This document shows, one piece after another, positions 35,013 through 45,200 of a stretch of 64,000 nucleotides of DNA. A program made the translations under genes and the position numbers. Positions within the stretch are counted from its first letter, which is position 1, and every line of letters starts with the position of its first letter. The DNA is from Sphingobium sp. (GTDB lineage Bacteria > Pseudomonadota > Alphaproteobacteria > Sphingomonadales > Sphingomonadaceae): assembly GCA_017984895.1 (NCBI GenBank), contig JAGNYO010000004.1, positions 1-64,000 on the forward strand. Reading direction: 5' to 3'. The notes beneath the pieces are model-generated. The model had not been told where the DNA came from. It searched no databases and worked only from the letters and a program-made list of their open reading frames with translations.

Positions 35013-35788
35013 AGAAACTGATTGTTCCCATCATCATCGGGCTGGTGATGTTCGGCGCGGCGTTCGGCGGGGCATTCTATTTCTTCCAGTCTGACAAGGC
35101 GAAGCAAGAGGCTGCGATCAAATCCGTTACCGAAACGGTGCTGGCCGCTCTGCAAAAGCAGGGCAAGACAGTGGTCTATACCGGGCGGTTGGTTGCGGTA
35201 GCCGCGCCCGCCGCTGTGGCAGCCCCCGCACCAGCCGCGAACGAGGCGGATAAGGCGCCGGAGCCTGCCGGGCATTCCGCCGCCGCTACTCCAGCCGCGC
35301 ATGAGCCTGAAGCCCATGCGGCAGCGCCTGCGCCTGTAGAGGAAAAGGGAGAAGGCGCGCATGCCGCGCCCGCACCTGTTCTGGGTGGCGCCATCGCCAT
35401 CGTGCCTGCCACCGTGCGCTACGAGCTGGATTTCAAGGCGCTGCGCAAGCAGGATGTGGTATGGGATGAGGAAGCCCATGTGCTAAAAGTGACGGTGCCT
35501 GCGCTCAGCATCGCCGAGCCGGAGATTGACGTCGCCAATATCCGCCAGATCGGCGGCGCCGCGCCCGAGGATGCGGTGCGCCGGGGCGCGCTCGGCCCTT
35601 TGCTTGAACAGGCGCGGGACGACGCGGCGCTCGGGCAGGCGCGGGAAACGGCGCGCGGGATGGTAGAGCGCGCTTTCGCAATGCCCTTACTGGTAGAGGG
35701 GCTGAAAAAGGCCAAGGTCATCGTGCGCTTTGCCGATGAACCGGCGGATGAGGACGAGGAAGAGGGCGGCGGTTCAGGCCACCATTAG
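35009..35788 (+). CDS. DUF4230-like membrane-anchored protein
   Basis: 259 residues from the ATG at 35009. One N-terminal membrane segment (LIVPIIIGLVMFGAAFGGAFYF) is followed by a long Ala/Pro-rich linker (about residues 60-125) and a domain with PATVRYELDFKALRKQDVVWDEEAHVLKVTVPALSIAEPEID, which resembles DUF4230. The C terminus is acidic (DEDEEE). It is coupled to the upstream hydrolase gene. Role unknown. Confidence 0.75.
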   Translation: MKKLIVPIIIGLVMFGAAFGGAFYFFQSDKAKQEAAIKSVTETVLAALQKQGKTVVYTGRLVAVAAPAAVAAPAPAANEADKAPEPAGHSAAATPAAHEPEAHAAAPAPVEEKGEGAHAAPAPVLGGAIAIVPATVRYELDFKALRKQDVVWDEEAHVLKVTVPALSIAEPEIDVANIRQIGGAAPEDAVRRGALGPLLEQARDDAALGQARETARGMVERAFAMPLLVEGLKKAKVIVRFADEPADEDEEEGGGSGHH

Positions 35789-36474
35789 GCGGCGATGGCC
35801 CTGCCGCCCGGCTCCACTTGCGGCGGCGGCGCATCGCTTTCATGCTGCCAGTCTGTGCGGCGCTTTAGCCACGGATTGAGGAACAGCAGCGGCAGTTTCC
35901 ACAGGATCAGGCTTTTGTGCACGAAGGCATCGGCCAGCCGCTCGCCCAGCGTCGGTTGCCAGCCGCCATGCGCCCTCAGCCAAGCGTCATAGGGCATCCA
36001 GTGGCTTGGTTCGTCGCGCTCAACCACCTTGAAAAGCTGATAGAGCGGGCGCTCCCGCCGGATCACGCCCATGCTCAGCAGCTTGTCCACCTGCCACATG
36101 CCGCGCTGCTCGGTGAGGATGATGACGCGGCATAGCCGGTTGAACATAGCCTCGCTCGCCACCACCGCGTCGGTATTCAGTGCGTCGATGTCGCAGCCGA
36201 ACGTCAGGCGGATCATCCTGTCGATATGCGCGCAGGTCTTGTCCGCCGCATAGGGCTTGGTGCCCAGATGCTCGAAATAGCGGCGGAACATGTGATAATG
36301 TTTTTCCTCGTCCGCCCGGTGCTTTTCCACGGCGGCGATGAAGGCGGTCGCCTCGGGATAGCGGCGGCGCACCGCCTCCAACACACGATCAAGGCTCGAA
36401 TATCCGCGATGCTCGTTGAAAATGTAGATGGACCCCAATATGTCGAGGTATCGGCGGCGTAAGGCTGCAATCAT
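35785..36474 (-). CDS. Ferritin-like di-iron domain protein
   Basis: 229 residues from [24 protein letters not shown]. Helices with E-x-x-H-type pairs ([11 protein letters not shown] and [11 protein letters not shown]) suggest a di-iron ferritin-like fold. A hydrophobic C-terminal stretch ([15 protein letters not shown]) may touch the membrane. The reaction is unknown. It ends convergent with the DUF4230-like gene, overlapping it by four bases. Confidence 0.7.
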   Translation of the reverse strand: MIAALRRRYLDILGSIYIFNEHRGYSSLDRVLEAVRRRYPEATAFIAAVEKHRADEEKHYHMFRRYFEHLGTKPYAADKTCAHIDRMIRLTFGCDIDALNTDAVVASEAMFNRLCRVIILTEQRGMWQVDKLLSMGVIRRERPLYQLFKVVERDEPSHWMPYDAWLRAHGGWQPTLGERLADAFVHKSLILWKLPLLFLNPWLKRRTDWQHESDAPPPQVEPGGRAIAA

Positions 36475-36547
36475 ACACAATACTCTCATGCGGTGCGGGT
36501 GGCGTCAAACGGATTGCGGCGCGCTGCAACAAGGAAGGACACTCAAA

Positions 36548-37549
36548 ATGACGGTGCAACCCGTTGAATCCCTTGCGGGGCTGGATCTGCTGGCCGAGAT
36601 CAACCGGCTGAGGAAAGAGCGCAATGCCGTCATCCTCGCCCATTATTACCAGAAGCCGGAGATTCAGGATCTGGCCGATTTTGTCGGCGATTCGCTGGAA
36701 CTGTCAAAAAAGGCGGCAGCGACGGACGCGGATGTGATCGTTTTTTCCGGCGTGCGCTTCATGGCGGAGACGGCGAAGATCCTCGCGCCCGGCAAGATCG
36801 TCGTATTGCCGGATATGGACGCGGGGTGCAGCCTTGAGGATAGCTGCCCGCCGGACAAGTTCGCCGCCTTCCGCGCGCAGCACCCGGATCATATCGCGCT
36901 CACCTACATCAACTGCTCGACCGAAGTGAAGGCGCTGTCCGACATCATCGTGACAAGCAGCAGCGCGGAGAAAATTCTCGCGCAGATACCGCTAAGCCAA
37001 AAAATCATCTTCGGGCCGGATCGGCATCTGGGCGGATACTTGGCGCGCAAGACCGGGCGGGATATGCTGCTCTGGCCCGGCGTGTGCATCGTGCACGAAG
37101 CGTTCAGCGAGACAGAGCTTTTGAAGCTGAAGGCACAGCACCCGGACGCGCCGGTCGCCGCGCACCCGGAATGCCCGGCCTATATCCTCGACCATGCCGA
37201 TTATGTCGGATCGACCAGCGGCATATTGGAGTTTTCGAAGGCGATGCCGGGCGATACGCTGATCGTCGCGACCGAGCCGCACATCATCCATCAGATGGAA
37301 AAAGCGATGCCGGAGAAGAATTTCATTGGTGCGCCCGGTGCGGATGGCAACTGCAATTGCAATATCTGTCCCTACATGGCGCTCAATACGCTGGAGAAAA
37401 TCTATCTCTGCCTGCGTGACCTGACGCCGCGGATCGAGATCGACGAGGAGCTGCGGCTCGCAGCGAAAAAGAGCCTTGACCGGATGATCGATATGGCGGC
37501 GGGGACAGTCGGGCAGGGGGATCTTGGGGCGCGGTTCGGAATCGCGTGA
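36548..37549 (+). CDS. nadA: Quinolinate synthase A
   Basis: 333 residues from the ATG at 36548 (AAGGAAGGAC upstream). Makes quinolinate from iminoaspartate and dihydroxyacetone phosphate, with a [4Fe-4S] cluster. It has the family motifs [30 protein letters not shown] and the cysteines in CSLEDSC, HPECP and NCNCNICPY. It is followed by DUF924 and nadC genes. No nadB is in the window. Confidence 0.95.
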   Translation: MTVQPVESLAGLDLLAEINRLRKERNAVILAHYYQKPEIQDLADFVGDSLELSKKAAATDADVIVFSGVRFMAETAKILAPGKIVVLPDMDAGCSLEDSCPPDKFAAFRAQHPDHIALTYINCSTEVKALSDIIVTSSSAEKILAQIPLSQKIIFGPDRHLGGYLARKTGRDMLLWPGVCIVHEAFSETELLKLKAQHPDAPVAAHPECPAYILDHADYVGSTSGILEFSKAMPGDTLIVATEPHIIHQMEKAMPEKNFIGAPGADGNCNCNICPYMALNTLEKIYLCLRDLTPRIEIDEELRLAAKKSLDRMIDMAAGTVGQGDLGARFGIA

Positions 37550-38109
37550 TGGGAACGCAGGAAGCCCGCGCAACGGCACGCCAGGTGCTGGATTTCTGGT
37601 TTGACGCGCTGACACCGGAGCAGCACTTCAAAAAAGATGCCTTGCTCGATGACGAAATCGGCCGAAGATTTGGTGCATTGCGCGATACTCTGTTCGCGAC
37701 CGATGCTGCTGGCTGGGACGACACCGCGGAGCATACACTGTCGGCAATCATCGTGCTCGATCAGTTGTCGCGCAATCTGTTTCGCGATCAGGCGGAGGCA
37801 TTTGCGGCCGATCCGCTGGCGCTGGACCTGTGCCTTGCGGCGATTGCGCGGGGGTTTCATGCCGAACTCGACGCACGGCACAGGGCGTTTCTTTACCTGC
37901 CCTTGATGCACTGCGAGAACCTTGGCGTTCAGCTTTTCTCCGTCCGATGCTATTCGGAGCCGGGGCTGGAGTTTAACCTCAATTTCGCGCGTTCCCACGC
38001 AGACGTGATTGAGCGGTTTGGGCGTTTTCCCAGCCGGAATGCAGCGCTGGGCCGCATTTCAACGCCGCAGGAAAAAGACTATCTCGCGCAGCCGGGTTCT
38101 GGCTGGTAA
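37549..38109 (+). CDS. DUF924 family protein
   Basis: 186 residues: VLDFWFDALTPEQHF, then VLDQLSRNLFRDQAEAFAAD and LPLMHCENLGVQ, the classic DUF924 pattern. All-helical, cytoplasmic, function unknown. It lies inside the nad cluster, with its ATG overlapping the nadA stop. Confidence 0.88.
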   Translation: MGTQEARATARQVLDFWFDALTPEQHFKKDALLDDEIGRRFGALRDTLFATDAAGWDDTAEHTLSAIIVLDQLSRNLFRDQAEAFAADPLALDLCLAAIARGFHAELDARHRAFLYLPLMHCENLGVQLFSVRCYSEPGLEFNLNFARSHADVIERFGRFPSRNAALGRISTPQEKDYLAQPGSGW

Positions 38110-38121
38110 GAGCGATCGGAC

Positions 38122-38982
38122 ATGACCTTCTCCCTCCCCCATTTCGACCTCTCTGCCTTCATCGCATCCACTCTGGCGGAGGATCTCGGTGGCCCGTTGG
38201 GCGCGGGCGGGCGGGATGTCACGTCCGAGAGTGTGATCCCGGCGGATGCGCGTTTTAGCGGGGTAATGGATAGCCGCGATGCGGTGACGGTGGCCGGGTT
38301 GCCGCTGGCCGACGCGTTTTTCCGCGCGCTCGACCCCACCGTGGAAATCACAATCCTGGTGGGCGAGGGCGAGAGTGTTCCCGCCGGAACCGACCTGATG
38401 CGCCTTTCGGGCAATGCGCGCGCATTGCTCACGGCGGAGCGGTCCGCGCTCAATACTGTCCAGCACCTCACCGGCATCGCGACGATGACGCGCGACTATG
38501 TGGCCAAGATCGCGGGCACCTCAGCCACGCTGCTCGATACGCGCAAGACCATCCCCGGCCTGCGCGTGCTGGAAAAATACGCGACTCGGCAAGGCGGTGC
38601 GACCAATCATCGCATGGGCCTTTATGATGCGGCGATGATCAAGGACAATCATGTCGCGGTGGCGGGTGGCATCGGCGAGGCGGTGCGGCGCGCGGTGGCT
38701 GCGGGCGTAGAGCGCATCATCGTCGAGGTGGACCGCATCGACCAGATCGAGCCTGCTCTGGCGGCGGGGGCGACGCATCTGCTGCTCGATAATATGGCCG
38801 TCTCGACCCTGCGCGGCGCGGTGACGCTGGTCGGCGGACGCGTGCCGACAGAAGCGAGCGGCGGCGTCCGTCTGGAGACGATCCGCGCCATTGCCGAGAC
38901 GGGCGTCACCTATATCAGTGTCGGGCGGTTGACGCAGAGCGCCCCGGCGGCGGACATTGGCCTCGATTTTGCGACAGAGTGA
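38122..38982 (+). CDS. nadC: Nicotinate-nucleotide pyrophosphorylase (carboxylating)
   Basis: 286 residues. Converts quinolinate and PRPP to nicotinate mononucleotide, the next NAD step after NadA. Family motifs: LLDTRKTIPGLRVLEKYATRQGGATNHRMGLYDAAMIKDNH and the final GGV...TGVTYISVGRLTQSA. The 3' end overlaps an RNase T2 reading frame. Confidence 0.95.
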   Translation: MTFSLPHFDLSAFIASTLAEDLGGPLGAGGRDVTSESVIPADARFSGVMDSRDAVTVAGLPLADAFFRALDPTVEITILVGEGESVPAGTDLMRLSGNARALLTAERSALNTVQHLTGIATMTRDYVAKIAGTSATLLDTRKTIPGLRVLEKYATRQGGATNHRMGLYDAAMIKDNHVAVAGGIGEAVRRAVAAGVERIIVEVDRIDQIEPALAAGATHLLLDNMAVSTLRGAVTLVGGRVPTEASGGVRLETIRAIAETGVTYISVGRLTQSAPAADIGLDFATE

Positions 38983-39700
38983 AGCCGCGCTGATCGTCGG
39001 CCTCGTGCTGGCTGCGATACCCGTCGCCGCCCATGCGCAGACGCCTGCCTCCTGCCGCGTGCCAGAGCGCATCAATCCGCCGCGCGCGGGTAGCACCCCC
39101 GACCCGGATCAGATGCGGCGCATGAAGGTTGCCGGTTATACGCTCGCGCTAAGCTGGACGCCGCAATATTGTGCCCGCGCGCGTGACGGCGACAGCCAGT
39201 GCGACATCCGCAATGGCCGCTTCGGCTTTGTACTGCATGGCCTGTGGCCCGATGGCGCGGCGAAGGATGGGCGCAGCGCGGGCTGGCCGCAATATTGTGC
39301 GCCTGCCGCCCCCGTGAACCGCGCGGTGATCACCGCCAATTTCTGCATGATGCCGTCCGTTCCGCTGATGCAGCATCAATGGGCCAAGCATGGCACCTGC
39401 ATGGCGCGCAGCCCGGAGAACTATTTCGCCCGCGCCCGCGCGACGTATGAAAAGATACTCCTGCCAGATATGGGGTATTTCGCCAGGCAATATCGCGTCA
39501 CCGCAGGCCAGATCGCGGGGGCGATCGCGCGGAAAAACCCCGGTATGGGGATCGACATGATCCGGGTGCAGGCGAGCGATTATGGTATGCTGAGCGAGGT
39601 CTGGATCTGCCTCGATGCCCGCTTCAGGCCTATGCGCTGCCCGGCGGGCAAAGCGGGTGTGTCTCCTAATGCGCGGATCAGCGTTCGCGCGGATTATTGA
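38957..39700 (+). CDS. Ribonuclease T2, secreted
   Basis: About 247 residues from a TTG at 38957 (a second TTG is at 38969), overlapping nadC by 26 bases. Signal peptide AALIVGLVLAAIPVAAHA. Both catalytic boxes are present: CAS I FVLHGLWPD and CAS II HQWAKHGTC, with the two catalytic His. Several Cys could form disulfides. It would degrade RNA in the periplasm or outside. Confidence 0.9.
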   Translation: MASILRQSEAALIVGLVLAAIPVAAHAQTPASCRVPERINPPRAGSTPDPDQMRRMKVAGYTLALSWTPQYCARARDGDSQCDIRNGRFGFVLHGLWPDGAAKDGRSAGWPQYCAPAAPVNRAVITANFCMMPSVPLMQHQWAKHGTCMARSPENYFARARATYEKILLPDMGYFARQYRVTAGQIAGAIARKNPGMGIDMIRVQASDYGMLSEVWICLDARFRPMRCPAGKAGVSPNARISVRADY

Positions 39701-39715
39701 GCGGGGCGGGGGGCA

Positions 39716-41779
39716 TCAGCCTGCGCGCAGCAGTGCTACGGCGGCATCCCGCTCGAACAGGTAGAGGCAGTTGCGAGCGGCCTGCCCGCGCGGGCCTTCC
39801 AGCCCGCCGTCACGATCCACCAGCAGACGCGCATCATCCCGTGCCATGTCGATGAGATCCGCGATGTCCGTATCCCCCGCGAGGCGGAACCTTTGTTCGC
39901 CAGATTGACGGGTGCCGAGATAGTCCCCCGCGCCACGCAACCGCAGATCCTCTTCGGCAATGCGGAAGCCATCGTTCGTCTCGCGCATCAGGGCGAGGCG
40001 CGCCCGCGCCGTCTCCGAGAGCGCATTGCCGCGTAACAACAGGCAGGTTGACGCCTTGTCGCCGCGCCCCACCCGGCCGCGCAACTGGTGCAATTGCGCG
40101 AGGCCAAAGCGGTCTGCGCCCTCGATGATCATCAGCGTGGCGTTGGGCACATCGACGCCGACCTCGATCACGGTCGTCGCCACCAGCACGCTGGCCTCGC
40201 CGGAGGAAAAGCGCGCCATCGCCGCGTCCTTCTCCGGCCCCTTCATCCGTCCGTGAACGAGCGCCACACTATTGCCAAAGCGCGCGCGCAGCGCCTCTGC
40301 CCGCGCCTCTGCCGCCGCCTGATCGGAGAGTGCGCTTTCTTCCACCAGCGGGCACACCCAATAGGCTTGTCCCCCCGCCGCGATATGCCTGCCCAGCCCC
40401 TCCACCACGTCCACGAGCTTGTCGACCGAGCTGACTGTCGTGCGGATCGGCTGGCGGCCCGGCGGCATTTCGTCTAACCGGCTCACCTCCATGTCGCCAT
40501 AATAGGTAAGCGTCAGCGTGCGCGGGATTGGCGTTGCCGTCATCACAAGCATATGCGGGTTGAGCCGCGCCTTGGACGCCAGCATCATGCGCTGCACCAC
40601 GCCAAAGCGGTGCTGTTCGTCGATCACCACCAGTCCCAGATGCTTATAGCTCACGGTTTCTTGAAAGATCGCGTGGGTGCCGATGAGGATGTCGATGCTG
40701 CCATCCGCCAGCCCCATCAACGTCGCCTCGCGCACCTTGCCCTTATCCCGCCCGGTGAGGATGGCGAGGTTAATACCGACGCCGGAGAGCATGGTCCGTA
40801 GTGTCTCGTAATGCTGGCGGGCGAGGATCTCCGTCGGCGCGAGCAGCGCGCCCTGCATGCCGCTCTCGACCGCGCCAAGCAGCGCCATCAGCGCCACCCA
40901 TGTCTTGCCCGATCCCACATCGCCCTGCAACAGGCGCAGCATCGGGCTGCTCTGTGCGCAATCGCCATCAATCTCCGCCACCGAGCGGCGCTGCGCCCCC
41001 GTCGGGGCGAACGGCAGCTTCACCGCATCGCGTAATCGCCCGGTAGGGCGGATCGGTTCGGCCCGGCGCTGGCGCGAGGCGGCGCGCACCAGCATCAGCG
41101 CCAACTGGCCGGAGAAAATCTCGTCATAGGCGAGGCGGCGGCGGGCCTCGTGGCTGTCTGGCGTGGCATGGACGCTGAGCAGACTGTCGCGCCAGCCTTT
41201 CCAGCCATGCGAGCCAAGCACGGAGGCGTCGATCCACTCCGGCAGCTCGGGCGCGCGGGTGAGCGCTTCGGCCGCCAGATCGCGCATCCGGGCATTGGTG
41301 ATCCCCTCTGAGAGCGGATAGACCGGCTCCATCACCGGGATCTGTGCCGCCTCCTCCACAAGGCCGACATGATTCGGGTGGATGATCTGGAGCTGATCGC
41401 CATAAGCTTCCAGCTTGCCCGAGATGACGCGCGGTTCGCCAATGGGCAGCAGCTTGCGCGGCCAGCCGCTGTTCTTGCCGAAATAGACCAGTGACACGCC
41501 ATTGCCTTCGCCATCCACCGCCCACACCCGGAACGGCGCGCGCGGCGAGCCGCCCGCCCGGTAATCGGTGGGCGTGAGCGTGATGATGATGGTGCGGCCA
41601 ATGTCGTTATGATCGAGCCGCGATACCCGCATCCGCTCCACCCAGCCGATGGGCAGATGGAAGGCCAGATCGACCATCTTCGACAGGCCCAATCGGTCAA
41701 GTGGCTTCGAAAGCGCGTTGCCTACGCCCTTCAGCACCGAAATTTCGGCAAACAGCGGATTGAGTAGTTCGGGTCGCAT
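39716..41779 (-). CDS. recG: ATP-dependent DNA helicase RecG
   Basis: 687 residues. An N-terminal OB/wedge domain is followed by the SF2 helicase core: Walker A LLQGDVGSGKTWVALMA, DEQH box VIDEQHRFGV, TATPIPRTL, and the helicase C-terminal domain with QLRGRVGRGDKAS. Remodels stalled replication forks. Full length for the family. Confidence 0.96.
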   Translation of the reverse strand: MRPELLNPLFAEISVLKGVGNALSKPLDRLGLSKMVDLAFHLPIGWVERMRVSRLDHNDIGRTIIITLTPTDYRAGGSPRAPFRVWAVDGEGNGVSLVYFGKNSGWPRKLLPIGEPRVISGKLEAYGDQLQIIHPNHVGLVEEAAQIPVMEPVYPLSEGITNARMRDLAAEALTRAPELPEWIDASVLGSHGWKGWRDSLLSVHATPDSHEARRRLAYDEIFSGQLALMLVRAASRQRRAEPIRPTGRLRDAVKLPFAPTGAQRRSVAEIDGDCAQSSPMLRLLQGDVGSGKTWVALMALLGAVESGMQGALLAPTEILARQHYETLRTMLSGVGINLAILTGRDKGKVREATLMGLADGSIDILIGTHAIFQETVSYKHLGLVVIDEQHRFGVVQRMMLASKARLNPHMLVMTATPIPRTLTLTYYGDMEVSRLDEMPPGRQPIRTTVSSVDKLVDVVEGLGRHIAAGGQAYWVCPLVEESALSDQAAAEARAEALRARFGNSVALVHGRMKGPEKDAAMARFSSGEASVLVATTVIEVGVDVPNATLMIIEGADRFGLAQLHQLRGRVGRGDKASTCLLLRGNALSETARARLALMRETNDGFRIAEEDLRLRGAGDYLGTRQSGEQRFRLAGDTDIADLIDMARDDARLLVDRDGGLEGPRGQAARNCLYLFERDAAVALLRAG

Positions 41780-41804
41780 GGCTATGCGCAGTTGTTTAGA
41801 GGGG

Positions 41805-41837
41805 TTCCTTCATTCCGCAAATAGCGGAATGAAGGAA
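41805..41837. repeat. 14-bp hairpin between recG and sdhE
   Basis: TTCCTTCATTCCGC (41805-41818) and its exact complement (41824-41837) with a five-base loop, AAATA. It follows the recG start region and could act as a palindromic repeat unit. Confidence 0.7.
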
Positions 41838-41842
41838 TCTCA

Positions 41843-41917
41843 GCACCGGCCCTTTCCTCCGCCCAACCTCCCGACAGGGTATCCTATGGGAGGTTGGGCG
41901 GAGGAGAGGGCTGGTGC
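41843..41917. repeat. 30-bp long hairpin between recG and sdhE
   Basis: Arms at 41843-41872 and 41888-41917 with a 15-base loop. Two positions differ between the arms as DNA, but both become G-U pairs in RNA, so the stem stays fully paired. It lies directly after the first hairpin. Such tandem hairpins suggest a REP-type or RNA-processing element. Confidence 0.7.
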
Positions 41918-41990
41918 GGCTCATCCGAAACGCCAGCGAAGCGACGCGTTTAGGACCCAGAGAACAAACACGGACAGGACGTAAACCATC

Positions 41991-42257
41991 ATGCAAGACA
42001 CCCCCCGCCTGCGCCGCCTGCATTTCCGCGCATGGCATCGCGGCACGCGCGAGGCGGACTATATGGTCGGCGGCTTTTTCGATCGCTATGGCGCAGGCTG
42101 GAGCGATGCGGAGATGGCGTGGTTCGAGGAACTGCTGGAGGAGCAGGATGTCGATATCATAGCCTGGGGACTTGGCACGGCTTTGGTGCCGGAGCAGTTT
42201 GACGGGCCTTTGATGGATCTGTTCCGCAAGCTGGACTTTATCTCGATCCCCAGATGA
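41991..42257 (+). CDS. sdhE: Succinate dehydrogenase assembly factor SdhE (SDH5)
   Basis: 88 residues with the conserved RGTREADYMVGGFFD (R-G-x-x-E motif) that promotes covalent attachment of FAD to SdhA. It lies between recG and mfd as in many alphaproteobacteria; its stop overlaps the mfd start by four bases. Confidence 0.94.
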   Translation: MQDTPRLRRLHFRAWHRGTREADYMVGGFFDRYGAGWSDAEMAWFEELLEEQDVDIIAWGLGTALVPEQFDGPLMDLFRKLDFISIPR

Positions 42258-45200
42258 CAGACATCAGCCGCATCCTCTCTGCGCGTAAGCCACTCACGCT
42301 GTCCGGCGCGCCGACCGGCTTCCTGCCGCTACTGCTGGCAGACCTGGCCCGCGCGGCGGCAGGCGGAGGCGCACCTACACGCGCGGTGTTCATCGCGCCG
42401 GATGAACTGGCGATGCAGGCCGTGGCCGACACGGCGGGCTGGTTCGCGCCGGAGCTGGACGTGATCGCGATCCCGGCGTGGGATTGCCTGCCCTATGATC
42501 GCGCCTCGCCCTCGCTCCGCTCCGCCGCGCAGCGCCTAGCCGGGTTGCATGCGCTCTCGGCGCCGGTCACAGCGCCGCAGCTTGTACTGACCACGGCTGC
42601 CGCGATAACCCAGCGCACGCTCACGCCCTTTCGCGTGCGCCAGCTTGTCGCGCGTCTGGCACCGGGCGAACGCATCGCCATCGAGGCGCTGACCAAGCTG
42701 CTTCAGGCCAATGGCTACAGCCGCACCGACACCGTGCATGATGCGGGCGAATATGCGGTGCGCGGCGGCATTGTCGATATCTATCCCGGCGGCGCCAGGG
42801 AGCCGCTGCGGCTCGATTTCTTTGGCGACGAGATCGAGACGTTGCGTAGCTTCGACCCCGGCACCCAGCGTTCGACCGGCGATGTGGCGGGCTTCACCCT
42901 GCTGCCCGCGTCCGAGGCATTGCTGGACGAGGAGACGATCAAGCGCTTCCGTGGCCGCTATCGCGAGCTGTTCGGCGCGACCGCCACCGGCGATCCGCTT
43001 TACCAGGCAGTGAGCGACGGGCGGCGGCTCGCGGGCATGGAGCATTGGCTGCCCTTGTTCGAAGAGCGCCTCGTGCCGCTTACCGAGCATCTGGGCAAAG
43101 AGGCGCTGATCGTGCGCGATGGCGGCGTGACCGGGGCAGCGCAGACGCGGCTGGAGGCGATCACCGATTATCATGCCAACCGCGTGGCGGCGCTGAAAGG
43201 CGATCCGGGCAGCTATCGCCCACTGAAACCCGATCAGCTTTATGTGACGCGTGAGGAATGGGAGGCTGCGATCACCGCGCATCCCATCCACATCACCTCG
43301 CCCTTTCATGAGCCGGAAAGCGCCTCCGTGCTCGACTTCGCGGTGGATGCGGCGCGGGATTTTGCACCCGAACGCGCGCAGAACGCCAATGTCTATGACG
43401 CGGTGGCCGTGCATATCGAGAACCAGCGCAAAGCCGGGCGCAAGATCATCATCGCCAGTTATTCGGGCGGGGCGAGAGAGCGGCTTTCCGGCCTGCTGAC
43501 CGAGCATAAGGCGGGCGCGCTTGCCCAGGCCGATACGTGGCAGGAGGCGCAGGGGCTGGCCGCCAAGGGCGCGACGGCGCTCATTGTCCTCCCGCTCGAT
43601 CATGGCTTCAGCTCCGCCGATGTCACGCTGCTGACCGAGCAGGATATGCTGGGCGACCGGCTGGTGCGCCGCGCCAAACGCAAGAAGAGCACCGACGCTT
43701 TCCTCGCCGAACTGGCGACGCTGACCCCCGGCGATCTGGTCGTCCATGCCGATCATGGCATCGGCAAATATGAGGGGCTGACTTCGATCCCCGTCGGCAA
43801 TGCCCCGCATGATTGCGTTGCTTTAGAATATGCGGGCGGCGACAAGCTCTATGTGCCGGTCGAGAACTTGGATGTCCTCTCCCGCTACGGCGCGGAGAAT
43901 GAGGGTGTCGCGCTTGATCGGCTGGGCGGAGAGGCTTGGCAACGGCGCAAGGCGCGGATGAAGGAGCGCATCCGCGAGATTGCGGGAGAGCTGCTCAAAG
44001 TCGCTGCCGCGCGCGCACTGCGCCCCGCGCCGGTGGCAGAGCCGGATGCCGGCGGCTACCCTGCCTTCGTCGACCGCTTCCCCTATGACGAGACGGAGGA
44101 TCAGGACCGCGCCATCACCGACGTGATCGAGGATCTGGCGGCGGGCAGGCCGATGGACCGGCTGGTGTGCGGCGATGTCGGCTTCGGCAAGACCGAGGTG
44201 GCGTTGCGCGCCGCGTTCGTGGCGGCGATGGCAGGGATGCAAGTGGCGCTCATCTGCCCCACCACATTGCTCGCGCGCCAGCATCATCGCAACTTCCTCG
44301 AGCGGTTTGCGGGCTTCCCACTCAACATCGGGCGCCTTTCCCGGCTCGTGCCCGCCGCGGAGGCTGCCGCGACCAAGGTTGGCCTGGCCGATGGCACCAT
44401 CGATATCGTCATCGGCACCCACGCACTGCTCACCAAGGGGCTGGGTCTGAAGCGCTTGGGGCTAGTAATCGTGGATGAGGAGCAGCGCTTCGGCGTGGTC
44501 CACAAGGAGCGGTTGAAGCAACTCAAGACTGACGTGCATGTGCTGACGCTCACGGCAACGCCGATCCCCCGCACGTTGCAGATGGCGATGAGCGGCCTGC
44601 GCGAGCTGAGCGTGATCCAAACGCCGCCTGTCGACCGCCTCGCCGTGCGCACCTATGTGATGCCGTGGGATGGGGTGGTGATCCGCGAGGCCTTGCTGCG
44701 CGAGCATTATCGCGGCGGGCAGAGCTTTTTCGTGGTGCCGCGCGTTGCCGACATACCGGAAATCGAGGATTTCCTGCGCGAGCAAGTGCCCGAAGTGAAG
44801 GCTGTTGTCGCCCATGGCCAGATGGCGGCGGGTGAGGTGGAAGAGCGCATGTCGGCGTTCTATGACAAGAAATATGACGTGCTGCTCTCCACCACCATCG
44901 TCGAGAGCGGGCTGGATATCCCCAGCGCCAACACGCTCATCATCCACCGCGCGGATCGCTTTGGCCTCGCCCAGCTCTATCAGCTCCGAGGCCGCGTGGG
45001 CCGGGGCAAGACCCGCGCCTATGCCTATTTCACGACGCCGGCCAACCGCATCATCACCGAGACGGCTGAAAAGCGCCTCAAAGTGCTGTCTGATCTCGAT
45101 ACGCTGGGCGCGGGCTTCCAACTCGCCAGCCATGATCTCGATATTCGCGGCGCGGGCAATCTGGTGGGCGATGAGCAGTCCGGCCATATCAAGGAGGTCG

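Noticed and set aside
42536..43810. 424-codon minus-strand open frame inside mfd
   Set aside because: Antisense to a highly conserved gene; no start signals.
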